64,000 nt of DNA from Bacillota bacterium (lineage in GTDB: Bacteria; Bacillota; Clostridia; Christensenellales; Aristaeellaceae), in contig JAEXCG010000104.1 in NCBI GenBank assembly GCA_023402355.1, positions 5,564-69,563 of the forward strand, written 5' to 3'. Of this stretch, positions 58,345-64,000 are shown one piece after another. Below the pieces are notes generated by a model. The model saw only the letters and a program-made list of their open reading frames with translations, did not search any database and was not told the origin of the DNA. The position numbers and the translations under genes were made by a program. Position 1 is the first letter of the stretch. Each line of letters opens with the position of its first letter.

Positions 58345-59184
58345 GTGAGAATCAAGGCTTCGGAAATGCAGCAGATGTTCAACTTGTCCGCCAACGGGAT
58401 CAAGCTGTACGAAAAGCACGGTATTTTGCGTCCGCGCCGCGCTGCCGACGGCAACTACCGGCTGTACGGGCAGCACGAGATGCAGGCGATGGGCTGCAGC
58501 CTGCAATACCGCCATTACGGCTTCTCCATTCAGCAGACGGCCGAGCTGCTCACCCAATCGACCGAGCAGGAACAGATCGGCGCTCTGCAGGCCCGCGCCG
58601 CGCAGATCGACGACGAAATCGACCGGCTGTACAGGATTCGCAAGAGCCTTCGTCTGCATGCGCAGCGCGCGGCCCATGCGCTCGAGCTGCTCAGCGACTG
58701 CGCGGTGGAGGAAAAGCCCGCGATGTACTTTCTCGGCTCTCAGCGCGGCAAGAGCTTTTCCAGCAAGGCCTCCCCCGCCATGATCGGCGGCTGGATCGAG
58801 CGCTACGCTCCGCATCTGTCCGCGGCCATTCTTCTGGACGGGCCCTACTTCGTGGACGCGTCCTTCGCGCGGGAGCCCCTGTCCGGCGTCGCGGTGGACG
58901 CGGAGATGGCGATCAGCCTCGGTTTGCAGCAGTCGGAGTTCGTCACCTACCTGCCTCCCAAGCAGTGCGTGGTCACAGCCTTTCGCACCCGCTCCATCCC
59001 CTTCGACTTTTCCCAGGCGCGGGCGCGCGTCTTTTCCTACGCCCGTGCGCATCAGCTCAGCCTGCACGGCGGCGGGCTGTGCCGCCTCGCGCTCAGCGCT
59101 CGCGATGGGGACGGCATGACGGATCTGATGCTCCTGTGGGCGGTCATCCGGCACGATGAAAAGCAGTTTGGAGAAATGCGGTAA
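58345..59184 (+). CDS. MerR-family regulator with effector-binding domain
   Basis: A 279-residue activator/repressor. The N-terminal winged helix (RIKASEMQQMFNLSANGIKL then YEKHGILRPRRAADGNYRLY) has the MerR pattern, followed by a long coiled helix (QARAAQIDDEIDRLYRIRKS) and a C-terminal GyrI-like ligand domain of about 150 residues. The GTG at 58345 lies ten bases after GGAG. It faces the flavoprotein gene and shares its palindrome, so that gene is the likely target. Ligand unknown. Confidence 0.9.
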   Translation: MRIKASEMQQMFNLSANGIKLYEKHGILRPRRAADGNYRLYGQHEMQAMGCSLQYRHYGFSIQQTAELLTQSTEQEQIGALQARAAQIDDEIDRLYRIRKSLRLHAQRAAHALELLSDCAVEEKPAMYFLGSQRGKSFSSKASPAMIGGWIERYAPHLSAAILLDGPYFVDASFAREPLSGVAVDAEMAISLGLQQSEFVTYLPPKQCVVTAFRTRSIPFDFSQARARVFSYARAHQLSLHGGGLCRLALSARDGDGMTDLMLLWAVIRHDEKQFGEMR

Positions 59185-59239
59185 AAAAACTCCGCATATG
59201 AAGAGCAACCGGCGTAAAGCACCACTTCTTGTTCTTATG

Positions 59240-59276
59240 ACAAAGAAGGACGCCACCCGATGACGGATGGCGCCTA
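59240..59276 (-). terminator. terminator of the 115-residue membrane protein gene
   Basis: On the minus strand a GGCGCCAtCCG / CGGgTGGCGtCC stem with loop TCAT, followed by TTCTTTG. Confidence 0.75.
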
Positions 59277-59286
59277 AGCCCTCTAT

Positions 59287-59634
59287 TTACTCCTCTTCCC
59301 CTTTTCGCCGGATGAATTCGACAAAGGCAAAAATGATGGAAACGACCGTTAAGACGGAAACGATAAGCTCCGACATGTTGTTCGCATAGTCCGCCTGCTG
59401 CGGCTCCGCCACGCCCATGACGAGGAAATAAACGCACCAGACGAGCCCCACCGCGAGCATCAGAAATGTAATGTACTTGAGCAGCGAGGAAATCGCGCTC
59501 ACCATTCTGCGTTCGGCTTCCCGATTCTTCGCCGGTCCGGACTTCCCGCGCAGTAGAACCTTGATGCCGCCTGCCGCCACCCCCGCCAGGATGCCCACGG
59601 ATAACCCGGCACAGATCTTAGAAAACAGGTCCAT
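59287..59634 (-). CDS. hypothetical 115-residue membrane protein
   Basis: Three membrane helices (LFSKICAGLSVGILAGVAAG, ITFLMLAVGLVWCVYFLVMG, LIVSVLTVVSIIFAFVEFI) with a basic loop between the first two. Not recognised. GGCGGAGAG lies before the ATG at 59634; the frame open to 59850 has no ribosome site. An extended -10 (TGC-TATACT, minus strand at 59766-59774) could start a 125-base leader. Confidence 0.7.
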   Translation of the reverse strand: MDLFSKICAGLSVGILAGVAAGGIKVLLRGKSGPAKNREAERRMVSAISSLLKYITFLMLAVGLVWCVYFLVMGVAEPQQADYANNMSELIVSVLTVVSIIFAFVEFIRRKGEEE

Positions 59635-59971
59635 TCTCTCCGCCTCTTTCTTCAATGGAGGATCGTCATTCGAATATCGATGACACGCCGGATTTGTCCC
59701 TGTTCGGATAATCGGGCAGGCATGTCCTTGCGCATGTTCATCCGCATAAAACAGCGTTCGCGGGCAGTATAGCATACCCTTATCGGAAAAGATAGTCGGA
59801 ATACGCCCTTCCGACCGGCATGTTCCGCTGCTCAGGATCGGTTGCTTCATGGCAACCTTCGATCACGCGATTGCCGATGCCTCCTGCCTGCTGATTCCAG
59901 ACCGTTTCCATCGCGTAGAAAGCAACGCAAACCGCAGCCATCAAGAAAATCGACCATTCAGTTGGGATGCT
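59635..59971. other. gene-free stretch of 337 bases
   Basis: No supported gene. It contains the possible extended -10 (59766-59774) of the 115-residue protein gene and the region downstream of the secreted-protein gene ending at 59972, without a clear terminator. Base composition becomes more AT-rich here. Confidence 0.4.
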
Positions 59972-61015
59972 TCATTCCTGATATTCAAGATGCCATTCCA
60001 ATTCATCCTCTCTTTGCAGAACCGGCGAACCCAACGGATCGACTATTCCATATAGATGTCCTTGAACGTACGGAACAAAATCTACCCATTGCGGGCATAC
60101 CTCCACCTGCACCGCATCCCCGCTTTGATCCAGCGTCGCCTTCCAGCTCTTAAGCTCGCCCGATATGTCAAAGCTGCCCCAAATCTCCGTTATGTCCGGC
60201 GAACTCATGCGGATCTGCGTGATAAAGGAGCCCTTTCCTTCAGGAAATACGATTTTCTTCCTCCCGGCTGTATTTCCCGAAGCGTCAAAGCTCGTGAAGC
60301 AGAGCGTCCTGTCCCCCTCAATTTGTGCCATGCTCACATCTCCTTGCGGAGAAACCGCAAGCCGATGTCTTGCATCCGTTACTTCCACTTTTCCCATATC
60401 ATATGTCCAGCATGTTCCCAGTTCTTGATTTAGGACAACAAGCAGGTGCTTTGACTTTCCGTCTTTCTCAACGCGGATATGGAATGCAGCAGCTGCATTG
60501 TTTCCCTCCGCTTCATATAAAGAGATGCAATTTCCGAGATCGTCCGGGGAAACCGTTTGTATTTCCCCTTCGGAATTACAGGCCTTCAGCGCACCTTCAC
60601 TGATAAAATAGACCTGATTATCGACCAACAAGTGCTTTCCCGCATCTTCCGGCAGTGTATGTGTGGAGAGACGGCGTCCCCCCTGTGAATAGCGAGTTAA
60701 TGTCACGCGATTGTTCTCCGGAAGCCGACAGGCGTAAAGGAGTTCCTCCCCCGCTTGCGCCAAAAGGGTTCCGCCATACACCGAGCTGGGAAGCTCTGTC
60801 TCCCACATCGTTCGGCCCTCTTCGCTCGTACAAACCAGCTTTGCAGTCTGTTCTGCGGAGTCGATCTGCTCGAAAAGCAATCGCCCATCCGCTAAAAAGG
60901 CCTTCAGCCCCGAAGAACGGTATAGCTCTGAAAATGCTTCCGCATGAGCCTGTGAGCCTGCAAACAACACCATGCACAGCAAGATACCCATCCATAAAAC
61001 GCTTTTCTTAATCAT
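59972..61015 (-). CDS. secreted protein of unknown function, beta-propeller-like
   Basis: A 347-residue exported protein: signal peptide KKSVLWMGILLCMVLFAGSQ then AHAEA, followed by short repeated beta strands (KLVCTSEEGRTMWETELPSS, YFISEGALKACNSEGEIQTV, DRTLCFTSFDASGNTAGRKK) in the style of a beta-propeller reading a screen of values. No catalytic motif seen. AGGAGG lies five bases before the ATG. Base and codon use are visibly more AT-rich than neighbours. Confidence 0.72.
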   Translation of the reverse strand: MIKKSVLWMGILLCMVLFAGSQAHAEAFSELYRSSGLKAFLADGRLLFEQIDSAEQTAKLVCTSEEGRTMWETELPSSVYGGTLLAQAGEELLYACRLPENNRVTLTRYSQGGRRLSTHTLPEDAGKHLLVDNQVYFISEGALKACNSEGEIQTVSPDDLGNCISLYEAEGNNAAAAFHIRVEKDGKSKHLLVVLNQELGTCWTYDMGKVEVTDARHRLAVSPQGDVSMAQIEGDRTLCFTSFDASGNTAGRKKIVFPEGKGSFITQIRMSSPDITEIWGSFDISGELKSWKATLDQSGDAVQVEVCPQWVDFVPYVQGHLYGIVDPLGSPVLQREDELEWHLEYQE

Positions 61016-61447
61016 AAGGACCTCCTCACCTTGTCGTTTGTTTTCCTTATATCAGGTTTTCGCAGTGGGTTACCTTTAACAGCCCAGCGTTAATCTACAT
61101 AAACGAACGGAGGGAGGGCGCCCATTCTTCCTGTTTTAAAGGCCTTCATGGACTTGAATTTCCAAAACCGGTGTGCTTCTCCAATAAAACGCAGATAAAA
61201 AGTAAACTCAAATAACCCCTTTACAGTAAATCAGATACGTTGAAGCAAGATGGATACAGCACAAATTAACCGTGTCAGCATGTCAGTAATTTTTCTCCAA
61301 AACCTTGACAAACCAACATGATGATGATAGGGTAATAACAAATAGAAAATGTCAAAAAATAACGTTCGAAAATGATTTAGTCTTTCCTAAAAGCTCATCC
61401 CTCTTACCGATGACACATGACAACCTCACAACTTCAGGAGGCAAACC
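61016..61447. other. gene-free, AT-rich stretch of 432 bases
   Basis: Lies between two divergent secreted-protein genes. A TTGACA at 61305-61310 with a poor -10 (TAGGGT, 17 bases on) could serve the plus-strand gene. No RNA gene, repeat or conserved leader was recognised. Confidence 0.45.
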
Positions 61448-62467
61448 ATGAAAAAGATTCTGTTGCTCCTAAGCAGTATTCTCGTCATCTGGAATTTTTG
61501 TATTCCTGCAAATGCCGCGCCGGGAGATGAGGAGGCCTTCACCACCGCGTTTCTTGATGCTGCGGGGCAGCGAGCAATCAGGCGGAATGGATGGTCGGCC
61601 TTCGCATTTTTTGATGACACCTATTATCTGAAAAATGGAGACGGAACCATCTATAGCTGGAAACCGGGCGATAAGGCGGCGACAGCCCGCTATCAACTTG
61701 CGGCAAGGCCTGTAATGACCTCGGAAGGATTGACAAAAGAGAATAGCGAAGCAATGAAGGAAGTCGCCACCCACTTGGTGCCCATCGACGGCGAATTGTG
61801 GGCGCTGAATCTATTTTCCGAAAGCGAGCCTATGAAAATCGGGAAGATCACGGATCAGGGGGTGGCATGGGAGTCGCTGCCGTTTGACATATCGATCATG
61901 AAGGACTGGACTGACCTATGGCATCCGTTTGTGGAAAATGGGAAGATGTATGCACATTATGATTTAAGCTGGCAAAACGAGAACGATAAAAGTGAAATGG
62001 TAATCTTGGAGTTTGACTTGTCGAACGGTCAATGCAGAGCCATAGACACACAGCACGCGGATTTTTTTGCCCCCTATAAACCCGGCTATGTGCTGCTGCT
62101 GCACGGCGGCATGACGGCTTCCCCGACTTTGAGCGTGATGGAGCTGGCTACCGGCAAGATGGAGAGGCTGCCGCTGGAGATTCCGCAAGAAGCAACAGCG
62201 ACCAATCCCACCACCGGCGGGCCATGGATGGACGATATCTACATGATGGGGCCGCGCATAGGCGGGTTGGCTTATGATCCCAATGCAGACGCGATATACT
62301 TTTACATCCCATCGGTGATCTGGGAATCCAAAGCAAGCGATCCCTTTGAGCCCATCGCCACACTGCCGACGAACTACATCACGATGGATGCGCAGGCATG
62401 GATCTTGTCGGATGGACGATATGGAATTCAAAACGGCGGGGAATTCTATGTGCGGGCCACGAAATAA
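61448..62467 (+). CDS. secreted protein of unknown function, beta-propeller-like
   Basis: A 339-residue exported protein: signal peptide KKILLLLSSILVIWNFCIPA then NAAPG, followed by repeated YYLKNGDGTIYSWKPGDKAA, WALNLFSESEPMKIGKIT and YIPSVIWESKASD-type strands. The layout resembles N-terminal propeller regions of longer lipoproteins with solute-binding domains, but here the protein ends at about 340 residues. AGGAGG lies six bases upstream. It is transcribed away from the other secreted-protein gene. Confidence 0.72.
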   Translation: MKKILLLLSSILVIWNFCIPANAAPGDEEAFTTAFLDAAGQRAIRRNGWSAFAFFDDTYYLKNGDGTIYSWKPGDKAATARYQLAARPVMTSEGLTKENSEAMKEVATHLVPIDGELWALNLFSESEPMKIGKITDQGVAWESLPFDISIMKDWTDLWHPFVENGKMYAHYDLSWQNENDKSEMVILEFDLSNGQCRAIDTQHADFFAPYKPGYVLLLHGGMTASPTLSVMELATGKMERLPLEIPQEATATNPTTGGPWMDDIYMMGPRIGGLAYDPNADAIYFYIPSVIWESKASDPFEPIATLPTNYITMDAQAWILSDGRYGIQNGGEFYVRATK

Positions 62468-62498
62468 CTTTCTAAACTTACCAGGATTACAACCACAA

Positions 62499-62526
62499 GA
62501 AAAGCACCCCGATACAGGATGCTTTT
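62499..62526. terminator. terminator hairpin after the secreted-protein gene
   Basis: Arms GAAAAGCA and TGCTTTTC with an imperfect centre; T-rich on both strands. It could end the plus-strand gene and the minus-strand tRNA transcript. Confidence 0.6.
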
Positions 62527-62545
62527 CTCATGTCTAAACCGACTT

Positions 62546-62620
62546 TGGTAGCTCCAAGGGGAATCGAACCCCTGATTTCGCCTTGAGAGGGCGACGTCTT
62601 AACCGCTTGACCATGGAGCC
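62546..62620 (-). tRNA. tRNA-Glu (anticodon CUC)
   Basis: On the minus strand GGCTCCATGGTCAAGCGG begins a full cloverleaf. The anticodon loop CTCTCAA gives CUC (reads GAG). T-arm GGGGTTCGATTCCCC, acceptor stem closed by a G-U pair, discriminator A, and CCA encoded. Confidence 0.95.
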
Positions 62621-62624
62621 ATAA

Positions 62625-62698
62625 TGGCTGGGGAACTAGGATTCGAACCTAGACAATACGAGTCAGAGTCGTAGGTGCTGCCGTTACACAATTCCCCA
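62625..62698 (-). tRNA. tRNA-Gln (anticodon CUG)
   Basis: On the minus strand TGGGGAATTGTGTAACGGCA opens the cloverleaf. The loop CTCTGAC gives anticodon CUG (reads CAG). T-arm CTAGGTTCGAATCCTAG, discriminator G, CCA encoded. Four bases upstream of tRNA-Glu in one transcript. Confidence 0.95.
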
Positions 62699-62749
62699 AT
62701 ATTCAGTTCGGTCGGGAGCGTTTTTGAAGTGCTCCGTTCGACGAATGAT

Positions 62750-62778
62750 ATTATAGCGCATAGTACGCCCTATGTCAA
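62750..62778 (-). promoter_or_regulatory. perfect-consensus promoter of the tRNA-Gln/Glu transcript
   Basis: On the minus strand TTGACA, 17 bases, TATAAT, 52 bases before tRNA-Gln. Confidence 0.88.
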
Positions 62779-62798
62779 CCGGTTTTTTTAAACTTTTT

Positions 62799-63692
62799 TC
62801 ACTTTTTCTTGCTTTTCTGAAAATGCTCCAACGCATCCCGTGCGGTCTGCGTCGGATCCTCCATGAGCGCCGAAAGCAGCGCGTCCTCCCGCAGCGTGCC
62901 CAGCGGGCGCATCTGGTCGTCCACGACCTGAAAATCCCCGTATGCGCGCGCAGAGAGTCCCCCCGCCAGCGCCGTCAGCGGCAGGTCCGCGCGCACGAGC
63001 ATCGAGCGGATGGGCAGCACGCCGCGCCGCGTGAGCTGGCGCACGTGGCAGAGCACCGTGCGCACGCCGCCCATACCGGGCGTCTGCCGCTCCTTGGCCG
63101 CCGCGTAGACGAGATAGCTCCCCGTGAGAAAGAGCGTCAGGTTCAGCACCCCGTATACCGCCCCATAGACGCCAAGCGCGATCAGCGCCAGCCCGGCGGC
63201 CTCCCCCGCGCGCGAAAACACGCGCAGGCAGCGCTCGCGCCCCAGGCGCGCGGCGCACAGGGCGTACAGGGCGCGTCCGCCGTCGAGCGGAAGCACCGGC
63301 AGGAGGTTAAAGAACATGAGCACCAGATTGACGCGCACGAAGAGCTGCGCGTCCTGACGCACCGCCCAGCCGGAGCCCACGCAGGCCATCGCCAGCACGA
63401 CGAGCAGCGCGTTCATCGCAGGGCCTGAAAGCGCGATGACGGCGCTGCGCCACCCGGCTTCCTCCCGCATGCCCTCTAGCCTCGCGCAGGCGCCGAAGGG
63501 CATCAGCTCCAGCGAGACGACCTGAAACCCCAGTAGCCGCGCCGCAAGCGCGTGCGCCAGCTCGTGCAGCGTCAGCACGGTGATGCCCACCGCCAGCACG
63601 CGCTGCAGGCCCAGCATGCACATCGCCGCCATGAAAATCGGAAGCGCCGGGTGCATCTCGATGGAAACGTCCCTGACCTTGGCTATTTTCAT
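62799..63692 (-). CDS. spoIVFB: SpoIVFB-like site-2 metalloprotease (M50)
   Basis: A 297-residue membrane protease with the zinc motif TLHELAHALAARLLGF and the aspartate motif FNLLPVLPLDGGRAL, separated by membrane helices, and a degenerate CBS-like C-terminus (VVDDQMRPLGTLREDALLSA). SpoIVFB cuts pro-sigma-K in the mother-cell outer forespore membrane. Its ATG overlaps the stop of a truncated peptidase-fold gene that is probably spoIVFA, the usual partner. Confidence 0.88.
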   Translation of the reverse strand: MKIAKVRDVSIEMHPALPIFMAAMCMLGLQRVLAVGITVLTLHELAHALAARLLGFQVVSLELMPFGACARLEGMREEAGWRSAVIALSGPAMNALLVVLAMACVGSGWAVRQDAQLFVRVNLVLMFFNLLPVLPLDGGRALYALCAARLGRERCLRVFSRAGEAAGLALIALGVYGAVYGVLNLTLFLTGSYLVYAAAKERQTPGMGGVRTVLCHVRQLTRRGVLPIRSMLVRADLPLTALAGGLSARAYGDFQVVDDQMRPLGTLREDALLSALMEDPTQTARDALEHFQKSKKK

Positions 63693-64000
63693 CGCTTTGC
63701 GACGTCCGCCGGGTTCAGCATCCTACCCTCTCTGCGAATTTCAAACGACAACTCGCCGCCCGCCGTTCCCAGGACGCCCTCCTCCTCCACGTAATCTCCC
63801 TCCCAGGCGAGGCATTGCGCCAGGTTGCCGTATATCGTCTCGGAGCCGTCCGCGTGCTGAAGCCGCATCGTGTAAAGCCCCTCGTCGCCGCGCGTGACGC
63901 TCATCACCTCGCCCGCGGCGGCGGCCTTAACGTCGCCCTCGCAGGCGACCTCCAGCCACGGCTCCTGCTCGCTCCAGGTGTGCACGACGTCGCCCTTGGG
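63689..64000 (-). CDS. SpoIVFA/M23-like protein, C-terminal fragment
   Basis: The frame stays open to the right edge; only the last 103 codons are visible. The M23-like fold is recognisable: AAAAGEVMSVTRGDEGLYTM, YGNLAQCL and ELSFEIRREGRMLNPADV. No metal-binding HxH is seen (LSFEIR instead), as in SpoIVFA, which is a non-catalytic relative. The four-base overlap with spoIVFB supports this. Confidence 0.8.
   Translation of the reverse strand, partial: PKGDVVHTWSEQEPWLEVACEGDVKAAAAGEVMSVTRGDEGLYTMRLQHADGSETIYGNLAQCLAWEGDYVEEEGVLGTAGGELSFEIRREGRMLNPADVAKR

Overview
The window is a gene-dense stretch of a high-GC, Gram-positive, endospore-forming Firmicute. The sporulation genes point to Clostridia: yunB, ytfJ/gerW next to a DUF2953 (ytfI-like) gene, a spoIVFA/spoIVFB-like pair, and a DacF-type carboxypeptidase. 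Strong AGGAGG ribosome sites, sigma-A promoters such as TTGACA-N17-TATAAT, a BirA-type biotin box and a cre box agree with this. An uncultured gut clostridium (Christensenellales or Oscillospirales-like) is an inference from gene content; no rRNA is present to test it.

Layout. 1-9.4 kb: the 5' end of a GH127 arabinofuranosidase gene with a cre box, gapdh, an M29 aminopeptidase operon with an acyltransferase, a NusG-II protein and a 13-repeat TPR protein, then a split threonine/serine exporter. 8.8-13.2 kb: a Nudix-rluB-GNAT-DD-carboxypeptidase operon and a divergent hisS-like gene. 13.4-16.2 kb: two XRE regulators, a DUF3796 membrane protein and a PAS-GGDEF cyclase. 16.3-22.3 kb: ytfJ, DUF2953, xth, a yfcE phosphoesterase, an ATP-grasp enzyme, yebC and yunB. 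22.5-30.5 kb: class A PBP, LysM protein, a TetR/MFS efflux module and a phosphoribosyltransferase. 30.7-40.9 kb: phosphosugar mutase, dut-msrC, SH3 protein, MATE, rubrerythrin, mobB, tdk, AEC carrier, tspO and BirA-controlled bioY. 41-49.3 kb: a 1221-residue hybrid kinase, then a potassium operon (RCK-like protein, ktrB, ktrA, short kdpD, kdpE). 49.5-59.2 kb: APH-like kinase, PIG-L deacetylase, Gfo/Idh oxidoreductase, HPt protein, nucleoid-associated protein, an Fe-S aldo/keto reductase, and a Tat-exported flavoprotein facing its probable MerR regulator. 59.3-62.5 kb: a visibly more AT-rich pocket with two unknown secreted proteins. 62.5-64 kb: tRNA-Glu, tRNA-Gln and the spoIVF pair.

The most unusual feature is a family of three noncoding elements (about 14.3, 30.5 and 33.7 kb). 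Each lies between convergent genes. Each is flanked by two copies of the local Rho-independent terminator hairpin, and that hairpin is a different sequence at every locus. The elements have shared ends, four internal stem-loops and covarying bases in the terminal stem. This looks like a mobile element that inserts into terminators and duplicates the whole hairpin. No transposase is visible nearby.

Regulation can be read at several loci: paired palindromes for the MerR/flavoprotein locus, one TetR operator at two promoters, a BirA box over the bioY -35, and a cre box before the arabinofuranosidase gene.
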